This document shows, piece by piece, positions 1-8,768 of a DNA stretch of 64,000 nucleotides. The stretch spans positions 682,001 to 746,000 of the forward strand of contig NZ_CP053382.1 in the NCBI RefSeq assembly GCF_014931605.1, given 5' to 3'. The notes under the pieces are model-generated. The model did no database searches. It was not told where the DNA came from and worked only from the letters and a program-made list of their open reading frames with translations. The stretch comes from Halomonas sp. MCCC 1A13316. GTDB taxonomy: Bacteria; Pseudomonadota; Gammaproteobacteria; Pseudomonadales; Halomonadaceae. The translations under genes were made by a program, and so were the position numbers. Position 1 is the first letter of the stretch, and every line of letters begins with the position of its first letter.

Positions 1-43
1 CCACGCCTTGCCCCGCCGCCATACGTTGCCTAGAGACGCCCAG

Positions 44-1618
44 ATGACCGACATTCACGCCCACAAGATCCTCATCCTCGACTTCGGCTCCCAGTACACC
101 CAGCTGATCGCCCGCCGCGTGCGCGAGATCGGCGTGTACTCCGAAGTGCGCGCCTTCGACATCACCGAGGAGGAGATCCGCGAGTATCAGCCCAACGGCA
201 TCATCCTCTCCGGCGGCCCGGAATCCACCGTGGCGGCCGGCTCGCCCCGCGCGCCCCAGTGCGTGTTCGAGATGGGCTTGCCGGTGCTGGGCATCTGCTA
301 CGGCATGCAGACCATGGCGGCGCAGCTCGGCGGCGAGGTACAGGGCTCCAACAAGCAGGAGTTCGGCTACGCCCAGGTTCGGGTAGACGGCGACGACGAG
401 CTGTTCCGCGACATCAAGGACCACGTCGACCACGACGGCAAGGCGCTGCTCGACGTGTGGATGAGCCACGGCGACAAGGTCGCCCGCGCGCCCGAGCCCT
501 TCACCGTGACCGCCTCGACCCCGAGCTGCCCCGTAGCCGCCATGACCTGGCCGGAGAAGCGCTTCTACGCGGTGCAGTTCCACCCCGAGGTGACCCACAC
601 CCTGCAAGGCATGCGCATCCTCGAGCACTTCGTGGTCGGCATCTGCGGCGCCGAGAAGCTGTGGACCCCAGCGCGCATCATCGAAGACCAGATCGCCCGC
701 GTGCGCGACCAGGTCGGCGACCGCCACGTGCTGCTCGGTCTCTCCGGCGGCGTGGACTCCTCGGTAGTGGCGGCGCTGCTGCACAAGGCCATCGGCGACC
801 AGCTCACCTGCGTGTTCGTCGACAACGGCCTGCTGCGCAAGAACGAAGGCGACCAGGTGATGGAAACCTTCGCCCGCCACATGGGCGTGAAGGTGATCCG
901 CGTGGATGCCGAAGACCTGTTCCTCGGCAAGCTGGAAGGCGAGAACGACCCCGAAGCCAAGCGCAAGATCATCGGCAACACCTTCATCGACGTGTTCGAT
1001 GAAGAGGCCAGCAAGATCGAAGGCGTCGACTTCCTGGCCCAGGGCACCATCTACCCCGACGTGATCGAATCCGCCGCCAGCAAGACCGGCAAGGCCCACG
1101 TGATCAAGTCGCACCACAACGTCGGCGGCCTGCCCGAAACCATGAAGCTGCAGCTGGTCGAACCGCTGCGCGAACTGTTCAAGGACGAAGTACGCAAGCT
1201 CGGCCTGGAACTCGGCCTGCCCTACGACATGGTGTACCGCCACCCCTTCCCGGGGCCGGGACTGGGCGTGCGCATTCTCGGCGAAGTGAAGAAGGAGTAC
1301 GCCGACATCCTGCGCGAAGCCGACGCCATCTTCATCGAGGAACTGCACAACGCCGACTGGTACCACAAGACCAGCCAGGCCTTCGCCGTGTTCCTGCCGG
1401 TGAAGTCCGTCGGAGTGGTCGGCGACGGCCGCCGCTACGAATGGGTCATCGCCCTGCGCGCCGTGGAAACCATCGATTTCATGACCGCACGCTGGGCCCA
1501 CCTGCCGTACGAGCTGCTGGAGAAGGTTTCCAACCGCATCATCAACGAGATCCGCGGCGTTTCCCGTGTGACCTACGATGTGAGCAGCAAGCCGCCCGCG
1601 ACAATCGAGTGGGAGTGA
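44..1618 (+). CDS. guaA: GMP synthase (glutamine-hydrolysing)
   Basis: Amidates XMP to GMP with glutamine and ATP in the cytosol, the last step of guanine nucleotide synthesis. The N-terminal class I amidotransferase has its nucleophile in GICYGMQ (Cys85) and a partner FHPEV motif near residue 190. The ATP-pyrophosphatase domain has the P-loop-like GLSGGVDSS near 235, and the C-terminal dimerisation domain ends normally. The ATG at 44 gives 524 residues, the usual family length; the reading frame also stays open upstream to a TTG at 8, which adds residues with no family match. guaB would normally lie just upstream, outside the window. A strong terminator follows. Confidence 0.98.
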   Translation: MTDIHAHKILILDFGSQYTQLIARRVREIGVYSEVRAFDITEEEIREYQPNGIILSGGPESTVAAGSPRAPQCVFEMGLPVLGICYGMQTMAAQLGGEVQGSNKQEFGYAQVRVDGDDELFRDIKDHVDHDGKALLDVWMSHGDKVARAPEPFTVTASTPSCPVAAMTWPEKRFYAVQFHPEVTHTLQGMRILEHFVVGICGAEKLWTPARIIEDQIARVRDQVGDRHVLLGLSGGVDSSVVAALLHKAIGDQLTCVFVDNGLLRKNEGDQVMETFARHMGVKVIRVDAEDLFLGKLEGENDPEAKRKIIGNTFIDVFDEEASKIEGVDFLAQGTIYPDVIESAASKTGKAHVIKSHHNVGGLPETMKLQLVEPLRELFKDEVRKLGLELGLPYDMVYRHPFPGPGLGVRILGEVKKEYADILREADAIFIEELHNADWYHKTSQAFAVFLPVKSVGVVGDGRRYEWVIALRAVETIDFMTARWAHLPYELLEKVSNRIINEIRGVSRVTYDVSSKPPATIEWE

Positions 1619-1663
1619 GGCTACCTAGGCAGAACGCCTGACACGGCTAATCTAAATGAGATG

Positions 1664-1694
1664 AAGGGCTTACCAATGGGTAAGCCCTTTTCCT
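1664..1694 (+). terminator. Rho-independent terminator of guaA
   Basis: An 11-bp perfect stem (1664-1674 with 1679-1689) with a 4-base loop runs straight into a T-rich tract. It lies 45 bases after the guaA stop and marks the border to the AT-richer block. Confidence 0.9.
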
Positions 1695-1699
1695 TTGCA

Positions 1700-2126
1700 A
1701 TTCGTTACAAGGTTTAGTTAACTCAGGTTAAGGTTGCCGAGACGACCGCCGATAGAACAGGTAGTACAACGCAGACAGGGCTGTCGCAGGGAAAGGATGT
1801 CATCCCCGGGCGGTAGTGTGCTTTTTGCTATAAATGCATTCGATCTTCGAAGCTAGCTTTGAAATAGTCTAGCGGAGATGTAGTGCGGGGTTCCGCTACC
1901 GACCCAAAGCGGCCGTGCCAGGAAGGGCAGCGAGCACGTTCATCGGGGATATGTAGCATGCACGATGATCGGTGCTATGTAGTCGAGTTATATTTTATGT
2001 CTAGAATTTTCAATAGGATAAGATGTGCTCGCTTGCACAGCATAACATTGTTGAACGTACGTGCACGTTCAAGTGAAATATCGAGCATGTTACATAATAC
2101 AACTTTAAGCCTCAGGGAGAGAGTTT
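1700..2126. other. AT-rich non-coding stretch between guaA and the first accessory gene
   Basis: I see no convincing gene. A possible 89-residue frame at 1883-2152 has no recognisable motif and an unlikely composition. The stretch holds an imperfect direct repeat of about 32 bases (1932-1963 and 2061-2093; shared blocks GCACGTTCA and GAGCATG or TAGCATG). No integrase, attI site or tRNA was found. It presumably contains the promoter of the gene at 2127. Confidence 0.5.
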
Positions 2127-2933
2127 GTGCATTACGCGAAATCCAAGCGTGAAAAAAAATCTATATGCAACCTCTGTCGAGAGGAAAAAGCGCTCTCATG
2201 GGACCATGTTCCACCGAAAGGCGGAATTGAGCTTGGTCCTGTTGAAATGGAAACGGTCTTCGAGATTATGGCCGGTGACCGAGAGAAGCCGAAGCTGAGG
2301 GAGTCGCAAAACGGGGTCAAGTACAGAACCATTTGCAGTGAATGTAACTCCCTTCTAGGACGTGAGTATGATCCCACCATTAACGATTTTGCGACGTCAG
2401 TTGGGCGCTATCTGAAATCAGGCATTGCGCTTCCTGAAGAGCTTTCCCATAAAGTTAAACCGCAAAGGTTAATGAAAGCTCTGCTTGGGCACATCGTAGC
2501 CGCCAAGGTCGAGATAGAAGATACCGCCTTTGATAGGGCGGCGAGAGAATATGTTCTAGATCCCAATATGCCGCTTCCGGAAGATATTCATATTTTTTAT
2601 TGGATTTATCCTTACGCCACATCTGTAGCGATCAGAGATTTCGGTATGTTTGTTCCGAGAGGAACATTCAACGAACCGGCCGTATTTCAGCTACTCAAGT
2701 ATTACCCCGTGGCTTATCTATGTAGCACGAAGCCCGAATATGCCGGGCTTCCGGCTCTGTCTTGGTATCGAGATGCTGAGTTAGATTTTGAAATCGAGAT
2801 CCCAATAAATTTGAAAAGGGTAGAGGGTCCGTACTGGCCCGAAGCACCGAATGACGAAGACAATAACGTATTCTTTGGCGGGCAAAGCGCTGCAGCAGCA
2901 GTTCACGCTAGGCCCAGACAAAACAAGGCTTAA
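2127..2933 (+). CDS. HNH-type zinc-binding protein of unknown function
   Basis: 268 residues. The N-terminus reads CNLC (Cys14, Cys17), then DHVPPKG (Asp26-His27), and about 45 residues later CSECN. This spacing of two CxxC pairs around a DH motif is typical of treble-clef HNH endonuclease domains. The rest has no motif I recognise. The start is a GTG preceded by a GGGAGAG ribosome site; no better ATG exists. The stop codon lies inside an attC-like site, as expected of an integron gene cassette. Base composition is clearly more AT-rich than guaA. Nuclease activity is inferred from the motif; the substrate is unknown. Confidence 0.7.
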   Translation: MHYAKSKREKKSICNLCREEKALSWDHVPPKGGIELGPVEMETVFEIMAGDREKPKLRESQNGVKYRTICSECNSLLGREYDPTINDFATSVGRYLKSGIALPEELSHKVKPQRLMKALLGHIVAAKVEIEDTAFDRAAREYVLDPNMPLPEDIHIFYWIYPYATSVAIRDFGMFVPRGTFNEPAVFQLLKYYPVAYLCSTKPEYAGLPALSWYRDAELDFEIEIPINLKRVEGPYWPEAPNDEDNNVFFGGQSAAAAVHARPRQNKA

Positions 2934-2999
2934 CAAGTGGGTGAAGCTGACCGGTACTACGCTGCGCTCCGTCCGGGCAGCTTAACCAAGGCGTTAGGT
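2928..2999 (+). other. Integron attC-like recombination site (strong match)
   Basis: A 72-base site with the canonical ends: GCTTAAC (2928-2934, RYYYAAC) and GTTAGGT (2993-2999, GTTRRRY). The internal arms 2944-2954 and 2973-2983 pair over 11 positions with one mismatch. The segment just inside the left end (AACAAGTGGGTGAAGCTGACC-like, arms split by spacers) resembles class 1 integron attC sites such as that of aadA. The stop codon of the upstream gene lies in the site, and the next gene starts 17 bases after it with an AGGAG ribosome site. Both are normal cassette architecture. Confidence 0.75.
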
Positions 3000-3015
3000 T
3001 TACAAGGAGATTTGA

Positions 3016-4476
3016 ATGAACGTCTATTTTTCGGACTATTTTTCTGTTTCAAAGGACGATCTCGAAGAGTATGGTGCGTTTAATGTCTCCTTGATTAATG
3101 ACCTGCCTGTCTTTATAGATCCGTTTTTGCTTTTTAATAGTGATAAGCCGGAATATCAGCATTTGCATGATGAAATCATAAAATATATTGGATTTCTCCG
3201 TGACATGTCAGAGGCTGGGACGATCTCTAAAGGATTGGTCCGGCATTGGTTCCTATTCCCTGAAGTAAGGCAGAATTGGTTAGGTTTCAGCAAAGTGGGA
3301 AATGGTGGGTCTGGCCTAGGGCCGGACTTTGCAAACGCGCTAAATGAAAACCTTAGCAACATATTCAATGATTTTGGTTCAGAGAAGATAACGAAAAGCA
3401 GCCACTTAGAAAAACTGTGCCTAATTAAGGAGGGAGTTGGAAAAGACAGCATAAGCGACTTCACTACCAATCTTATAAAGTCGTATTTGTGCGAGTACAC
3501 GCAAGATTTTTCTCAAAAATATATCGACTCTTCTCGAACTAAGTCAGTTATGGTCCCGCACGCGGAGTTTAATTATAAAACTCGCCGCTGGACGTCAAAA
3601 AAATATACGCTACCTTATATAGATGGTGATTATGTATTGTTGACACCAAAAGACATCCTTACCAAGGATGAAGCATGGATTAACAAGCATGACATAATTG
3701 GTGATTTTGATGACATTGTCGCAGCTATCCCCAACGTAGAGTTAAGAGACCAAGTAAACGACTATTTTCTTCGCCGAGTACCAGAAGATGCGAAGCAGCG
3801 TGAAATCAATGAGGCCATAGCTAAGACATTAAGGAATTTCCCTGAGTTAATTGACCGCTACATCCGGCTCAAGGAAGACACAGGTGATCAAGCTGTTGCA
3901 TTGAGTGAACAAAAGGTCCACGAAATAGAGACGGTTTTCATACGACAAGTGGCTAGCTTAATTGAGAGCTTGAAGGATGAAAGCAGTTTTTACGAGACTT
4001 CTGACGACACACATGATGAAGCGTACAATCGCGTTCTGTTTTTAAAGCAAGTTATTGAAAATAATGATGGCTACCGAATTTTTTATTCTAATGGCCAACC
4101 AATCAAGCGTGAGTCGGACCTTCAGCTTATGTTTCGACTGACCTGGTACGCTTCACAAGACGATGTTAATGCTGAAGTCAATAATGGTCGTGGTCCGGTC
4201 GACTATAAAATATCCAGAGGATCGAAAGATAGCACCCTTGTAGAGTTCAAACTGGCTAGCAATTCCAAGCTGAAGCAGAATCTGGCAAAGCAGGTGGAAG
4301 TTTATAAAGCAGCAAATGAAACGAAGAAATCCATTAAAGTGATTTTGTATTTTAGCGACAGCGAGCTATTTCGGGTTCAGAAAATAATGAAAGAGTTAGA
4401 GCTCAAAGAAGGTAAAGAGTTGGTTTTGATAGATGCGCAAGCGACCAACAAGCCGTCTGGGTCAAATGCAAGGTGA
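3016..4476 (+). CDS. Putative PD-(D/E)XK nuclease-domain protein
   Basis: 486 residues. The C-terminal domain has the arrangement D396 (GPVDYK), then E410-F-K412 (VEFK) in two adjacent predicted strands, followed by a helix rich in K and Q. This is the PD-(D/E)XK nuclease core. The N-terminal 380 residues (start MNVYFSDYF, then FIDPFLLF near 35) look like a conserved domain I cannot name. The ribosome site AAGGAG stands 8 bases before the ATG. The gene is flanked by an attC-like site on each side, so it looks like a mobile cassette. A defence role is plausible but inferred only from the nuclease core and the context. Confidence 0.65.
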   Translation: MNVYFSDYFSVSKDDLEEYGAFNVSLINDLPVFIDPFLLFNSDKPEYQHLHDEIIKYIGFLRDMSEAGTISKGLVRHWFLFPEVRQNWLGFSKVGNGGSGLGPDFANALNENLSNIFNDFGSEKITKSSHLEKLCLIKEGVGKDSISDFTTNLIKSYLCEYTQDFSQKYIDSSRTKSVMVPHAEFNYKTRRWTSKKYTLPYIDGDYVLLTPKDILTKDEAWINKHDIIGDFDDIVAAIPNVELRDQVNDYFLRRVPEDAKQREINEAIAKTLRNFPELIDRYIRLKEDTGDQAVALSEQKVHEIETVFIRQVASLIESLKDESSFYETSDDTHDEAYNRVLFLKQVIENNDGYRIFYSNGQPIKRESDLQLMFRLTWYASQDDVNAEVNNGRGPVDYKISRGSKDSTLVEFKLASNSKLKQNLAKQVEVYKAANETKKSIKVILYFSDSELFRVQKIMKELELKEGKELVLIDAQATNKPSGSNAR

Positions 4477-4477
4477 A

Positions 4478-4554
4478 ATCTAACCAATTCATCAACGTGA
4501 CCGATTTTCCGCTTGCGCTCCAAACCGACCCATTACGCAGGCATTATATTAGAT
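4478..4554 (+). other. Second, degenerate attC-like site
   Basis: Starts one base after the stop of the nuclease gene with ATCTAAC (4478-4484, RYYYAAC) and ends with ATTAGAT (4548-4554), one base away from GTTRRRY. Inner arms around 4496-4506 and 4522-4536 pair only partly. Position and length (77 bases) fit a cassette attC. The G-to-A change at the cleavage triplet would impair recombination. Confidence 0.45.
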
Positions 4555-4622
4555 TCATCTGAACGACCGCTCCTGGCCGTTAGCAGTCCGTTCGCTAGTG
4601 CTTCAAGCTATAGAGGAATGTA

Positions 4623-6305
4623 ATGTCGAGCGAGCTGCCTTACCACGAACAGGCAAAGCGCTTCTTTCAGCAGTATCAATCGCTGAGCTTTGACGACGTG
4701 CACCAAGACTGGCTTTCTTACCTGCCACCTCGCCCCGGGCTCGCGCTTGATGTCGGGGCTGGCAGCGGCCGTGATGCAAAGGCGCTGGCGGAGCGTGGTT
4801 GGCAAGTGATGGCGGTAGAACCCGCAGCGGCAATGCGCGGGTTAGGCCGTGACCACACTCAGGGCTGCGATATCACTTGGCTTGATGACCGGCTGCCTGG
4901 TTTGAGCCAAGTACGGACGCTCTCCCAGCGCTATCAGCTGATCATGGTTTCTGCGGTGTGGATGCATCTGCGTCCGGAGGAGCAAAAGCGAGCTCTGCGG
5001 GTGCTGGCCTCGCTGCTCGCGCCAGGTGGCGTGTTGGTCATCACTTTTCGCCAAGGCGACGCAGGTGACGACCGACAGTTCTTCGAGGTCAGCCAGGCTG
5101 CGCTGGATCGTTGGGCTCATGATCTTGCGCTGCTTCCCGTCGCCTCCACCAGTAGCGATGATCGTTTAAAAAGAGAAGGGATAGTGTGGCAGTTGAGCGT
5201 CTTTCGGCTGCCCGATGACGGTACGGGTGCTCTGCCAGTGCTTCGCCATGTCATCGTCAATGACGATAAGTCCTCGACCTATAAGCTGGGTCTGCTGCGT
5301 ACGCTAGTAAGGCTGGCCGATACTGCGCCGGGTATCGTACTGGAGCGAGACGAAGATTTTGTCACGCTGCCGTTGGGAGCCGTGGGGCTATACTGGTTAT
5401 TTCTTTACCGACCGTTGCTGCTGGATTACCAGCTGCGCCAATCGCCTGGCTCGCGGAATTATGGTTTCGCAAAGGAGGACTTCTACCGCCTCGCCAGCCT
5501 GGCGCCTGGTGATATGCGTCTCGGCAGCCCACTGAGTGATCCCGCCACGGCTGCCACTGTCTTGCGAGCAATACGAACCGCATGCCAGACCGTCGTAAAG
5601 ATGCCCGCCCACTACACGACTTGGCCGGGCAGTAATCGGCCCATTTTTGAAGGCAATATCACGAGTTTTAGAATTTCCGAGCGTGCGGTCCGGCTGGATC
5701 GAGACATGCTCGCTTCCTTCGGTACCTTTCGAATTCCCGCCCACATCTGGGACTGCATGAGTCGTTATGCCTGCTGGCTGGAGCCTGCCATCACTAATGA
5801 GTGGGTGCTTCTGATGCAGGGCTATAATACTCAGATGGAAACTGGTCGGTTGTATCAGGCGCTGCGTTGGCCGGAGAGCCGTCGGGAAACACTTCAGGTT
5901 CGCCAACTCGTGGCGCAGCAGTTAGAAGATCCGAAGCCTTTGCCTTGTGTCTGGTCTCGCCAAGACTTGCATCGCAGTGTCTACGCCATCGACCACTGCT
6001 TCCCTTGGGCTCGCTGGCAGAATAATGATCTTTGGAACCTACTGCCTGTTACCGAACGAGCCAACTCGGCGAAATCCGATAGATTGCCGGCCGCCGCTCT
6101 GATGGAACGTTCTCGTGAGGATATCCTAAGCTGGTGGAACATCATTATTGGACAGTTTGAACTTGCCACTCAGTTTCACGATGAAGCACAAGCCTCCCTC
6201 CCTCTAGTGCAGTCTCTTTCTCTTGATGGTCTGTTCGATAGCGTGATGATCCAACGGCAGCGCCTCAGGGCAAACCAGCAGCTAGTCGAATGGTATGGGC
6301 TATAA
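4623..6305 (+). CDS. Methyltransferase-HNH endonuclease fusion protein
   Basis: 560 residues in two parts. Residues about 1-190 are a class I SAM-dependent methyltransferase: motif I LDVGAGSGRD at 42-51, an acidic end of strand 2 (AVEPA), and the strand-4 region VSAVWMHL. There is no NPPY/DPPY, so the fold resembles the small-molecule type more than a classical DNA methylase. Residues about 455-490 form an HNH-like motif: IDHCFPW (Asp457-His458), NNDLWNLLP, then N481 and KSDRLP. The middle 250 residues are not recognised. The ATG at 4623 has AGAGGA upstream. It lies after two nuclease-type genes, so a defence role is tempting but is inference. Confidence 0.7.
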   Translation: MSSELPYHEQAKRFFQQYQSLSFDDVHQDWLSYLPPRPGLALDVGAGSGRDAKALAERGWQVMAVEPAAAMRGLGRDHTQGCDITWLDDRLPGLSQVRTLSQRYQLIMVSAVWMHLRPEEQKRALRVLASLLAPGGVLVITFRQGDAGDDRQFFEVSQAALDRWAHDLALLPVASTSSDDRLKREGIVWQLSVFRLPDDGTGALPVLRHVIVNDDKSSTYKLGLLRTLVRLADTAPGIVLERDEDFVTLPLGAVGLYWLFLYRPLLLDYQLRQSPGSRNYGFAKEDFYRLASLAPGDMRLGSPLSDPATAATVLRAIRTACQTVVKMPAHYTTWPGSNRPIFEGNITSFRISERAVRLDRDMLASFGTFRIPAHIWDCMSRYACWLEPAITNEWVLLMQGYNTQMETGRLYQALRWPESRRETLQVRQLVAQQLEDPKPLPCVWSRQDLHRSVYAIDHCFPWARWQNNDLWNLLPVTERANSAKSDRLPAAALMERSREDILSWWNIIIGQFELATQFHDEAQASLPLVQSLSLDGLFDSVMIQRQRLRANQQLVEWYGL

Positions 6306-6439
6306 GCAAATAAGGCACACGTATCGCTGCAGTGCCGTTTCGCGAGCTACCTCAGCTTAACAAATAACCGACACGCCGCGTGTCACGCCTGAATTATGTC
6401 AGCCGGCACGCGGCGCCCGCTTGCGTATTAACCTCACCT
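6306..6439. other. Short gap with a GC-rich inverted repeat
   Basis: Arms CGCCGCGTG (about 6374-6382) and CACGCGGCG (about 6407-6415) can form a long-loop hairpin between two convergent genes. A GCTTAAC at 6355-6361 resembles an attC end, but no partner GTTRRRY site follows. The repeat may act as a terminator; it has no T tract. Confidence 0.3.
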
Positions 6440-7681
6440 TCAGAAGCGGTCGACGCGGAACGGGGTCATATCCACCGCGGGCTCTTCGCCATCCATCATC
6501 TGAGCGAGCAGTTCGCCGGTGGCGGGGCCGAGGGTAAAGCCCTGATGGCCGTGGCCGAAGGCGAGCCATAGCCCTTCCTTGTTGGGGGCCGGGCCGATCA
6601 CCGGCTTCATGTCGGGCAGGCAGGGGCGGGCGCCCTTCCAGGGCTGGCTGTCGCGACGCTTGCCTAGTGGGAACAGCTTGCGTGCCACCTTCTCGGCGGC
6701 GGCCAGCTGATTGTACTGGGGTGGCGATTCCAGGTCGGCCAGTTCGGCGCCGGTGGTCAGGCGAATCCCGGCGCGCATCGGCTCGAGCAGGAAGCCCTTC
6801 TCGGCATCCATCACCCAGTGGTTGAGCTTGGCTTCCCCTTCGGCGGAGTAGTGCATGTGGTAGCCGCGCTTCACGAACAGCGGCACTTTCATGCCCAGCC
6901 TTCCCAGCAATTCTCCGGCCCAGGGCCCCAGGGCCACCACCACCTCATCTGCCTCCAGGGTCCCCTCGCTGGTCTTGACTCGCCAGCCGCCCTCACCTTG
7001 GAGCACGTCCTCGACGCTGGCCTGCATCACACGGCCGCCCTGTTCGGCAAAGCTGCGGGCGTAGGCCTGCACCAGGCCGCCCGGGTCCGAGACCATCCAG
7101 GGCTGCGTCCAGTAGATCGCCCCGATCAGCCCCTTGCCCAGATGCGGCTCCTTGGCGTAGAGCGCCTCGGCGTCCAGCACTTCATACTCGACCCCGAAGC
7201 GTTCGTGGTTCTCCCGGGCCGTTTCCTGGCGCTCCTCGAACTCCTTGCGGGTGCGGTAAAGCTCCAGCCAGCCACCTTTGCGCACTAGTGCCTCGGCGCC
7301 GGCGGCCTCGATCATCGGCGCGTGGGCATCCTGGCAGCGCATGATCAGCGACGCCCACTCGTTTACGATGCGCTCGTAGCGCTTACCGCTCGAGTTCAGC
7401 CAGTAGTCCAGCAGCGGGCCCGCCGCGTTCAGCATGCCGGTGGGGCGGTAGCGAATATCCACCTTGCGGTTGGGCAGCACCCGCAGCAGGGTGCCGATAT
7501 CCCGCGGGAAGGCGTAGGGTCGCACCGCCTCGCGCTGGATGATGCCGGCATTGCCGAAGGAGGTCTCGAGCCCCGGCTCGCGGCGGTCCACCAGCGTGAC
7601 GTCATGACCGCGACGCACCAGATGCCAGGCCACGGATACGCCGACCATGCCGGCACCAAGAACGATGATATTGCGGGCCAT
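6440..7681 (-). CDS. FAD-dependent amino-acid dehydrogenase (DadA-like)
   Basis: A 413-residue DAO-family flavoprotein. The N-terminus has the Rossmann motif GAGMVGVSVAWHL followed by an acidic strand end (TLVDRRE), and the C-terminus has the FAD-contacting segment GHGHQGFTLGPATG. Length and layout match the D-amino-acid dehydrogenase small subunit and related oxidases that oxidise amines and pass electrons to quinone. The substrate cannot be fixed from sequence. The start at 7681 places the Rossmann strand at residue 5 with GGGAGACC upstream; an upstream extension to 7756 has no family match. It stands alone and is convergent with the methyltransferase-HNH gene. Confidence 0.8.
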   Translation of the reverse strand: MARNIIVLGAGMVGVSVAWHLVRRGHDVTLVDRREPGLETSFGNAGIIQREAVRPYAFPRDIGTLLRVLPNRKVDIRYRPTGMLNAAGPLLDYWLNSSGKRYERIVNEWASLIMRCQDAHAPMIEAAGAEALVRKGGWLELYRTRKEFEERQETARENHERFGVEYEVLDAEALYAKEPHLGKGLIGAIYWTQPWMVSDPGGLVQAYARSFAEQGGRVMQASVEDVLQGEGGWRVKTSEGTLEADEVVVALGPWAGELLGRLGMKVPLFVKRGYHMHYSAEGEAKLNHWVMDAEKGFLLEPMRAGIRLTTGAELADLESPPQYNQLAAAEKVARKLFPLGKRRDSQPWKGARPCLPDMKPVIGPAPNKEGLWLAFGHGHQGFTLGPATGELLAQMMDGEEPAVDMTPFRVDRF

Positions 7682-8007
7682 TAAGGTCTCCCTGCCGATG
7701 GATAAAGAAAGCTCCGCCGCGGGGCAGAGCCTGTCATGGGCGGAGTTTATCAGCACTTCTCATAAAATCTGCTGGGTGCTTAAAACTAAGATGAAGGTGC
7801 TGTATTTTTATCGGTGAGCAGAATTTTTACCCGCATCCATGGGGATGAGTGGAGTTTTTGTCCGTGGTTGGCCATGGGGTTTGCTCGCGCCATTACCGGA
7901 AAGTGTAGGCGCTGCACTGAGGGCCGCCATGGTCTGGCCATGGACTGGCTATGGTCAACTTCAGGGACGGTGTGGTGGGTGCTGGTTCCGGCGTCTCGCA
8001 GCGGGAC

Positions 8008-8023
8008 ATTACCGCTCGGTAAT
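8008..8023. promoter_or_regulatory. Operator-like palindrome, copy 1
   Basis: ATTACCG-CT-CGGTAAT: seven-base arms around two central bases. A nearly identical palindrome lies exactly 50 bases downstream (8058-8073). The pattern is typical of TetR-type operators; no regulator gene is adjacent. Confidence 0.5.
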
Positions 8024-8057
8024 TCTCATGGTGATCAAGGCTCGGTGTGCGGGAATA

Positions 8058-8073
8058 ATTACCGAGCGGTAAC
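8058..8073. promoter_or_regulatory. Operator-like palindrome, copy 2
   Basis: ATTACCG-AG-CGGTAAC, the partner of the site at 8008-8023; one outermost base differs. The surrounding 7757-8127 region holds no credible gene. Confidence 0.5.
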
Positions 8074-8127
8074 TTTGGAAAGGTCGCGCTTATACGGTAG
8101 CGATGGGGCTCGGGCGGCTGCCGCTGT

Positions 8128-8670
8128 TTATCGCGCAGCGCCGCGGATCCTTGCCTCGCCTTCCACTAATACGCTCCAAGCCTTGCGCCTTAGCGCCTCG
8201 TCCCCCTCTGCCATTACTTCCAGCAGTCGCCGCTTCTCCTCCAGGTAGACCCGGGCGAAGCCGGGAGCCCGCGCGACGATGCTGCCGGTGTTGTCAATCA
8301 GGTCGGCGTACTTGATGGTCTGCGCTTCCGGGGAAACCCGAGCCAGCCTGTCACGCTCCAGCGCCTTGCGGTGAGCGCGGTTGCCGATTTCCGGATCGAC
8401 GAATTGATCCGTCAACTCCAGGACCAGGACGGCCACCCGCTCGCCGAAGCACGCCTCGATGTCCTGCGCCGTCACGGCGGTATCCTCGAGTACGTCGTGC
8501 AAGTGCGCGGCGGCGATCATCTCCGCTGTCGCCGACTCCACGGCCGACACCCTCTCTGCGACGTTAGCCGGGTGCCGCCAGTAGGGCTCGTCGGTGTACT
8601 TGCGCCGCTGCCCCACGGCCTGGTGGGCGGCCCGGCTGAACAGTGCAGCCCGTTCGGCGATGTCTTCCAT
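8128..8670 (-). CDS. HD-domain phosphohydrolase, MESH1/SpoT-hydrolase type
   Basis: 180 residues comprising essentially one HD domain. Metal ligands are His33 (YWRHP), His58-Asp59 (AHLHDVLEDT) and the Asp in QTIKYADLIDN near residue 125. ELTD and the FGERVA segment also follow the RelA/SpoT hydrolase pattern. There is no synthetase, TGS or ACT domain. Family knowledge suggests hydrolysis of (p)ppGpp or NADPH-like nucleotides as in small alarmone hydrolases; the exact substrate is inferred. The start ATG at 8670 follows GGAGGGAGTTACC. Confidence 0.8.
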   Translation of the reverse strand: MEDIAERAALFSRAAHQAVGQRRKYTDEPYWRHPANVAERVSAVESATAEMIAAAHLHDVLEDTAVTAQDIEACFGERVAVLVLELTDQFVDPEIGNRAHRKALERDRLARVSPEAQTIKYADLIDNTGSIVARAPGFARVYLEEKRRLLEVMAEGDEALRRKAWSVLVEGEARIRGAAR

Positions 8671-8768
8671 TCCGGTAACTCCCTCCGCTTCACCTTCCCT
8701 ACGATGATGCCAGAGTTCCCTCGGGCGCGGGCAGTTCGCCCAGGCGAGCGAGCTCCGCTAAGACCGCA

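Noticed and set aside
1883..2152. 89-residue open frame upstream of the HNH gene
   Set aside because: No ribosome site, odd composition, and it is generated partly by the imperfect direct repeat; it also overlaps the start of the better gene.
6355..6415. Possible third attC site after the methyltransferase-HNH gene
   Set aside because: GCTTAAC is present but no GTTRRRY partner occurs at a suitable distance; the inverted repeat here does not have attC spacing.
7814..8248. 144-residue and 77-residue plus-strand frames over the operator pair
   Set aside because: They overlap the HD gene or the palindromes, lack ribosome sites and family match.
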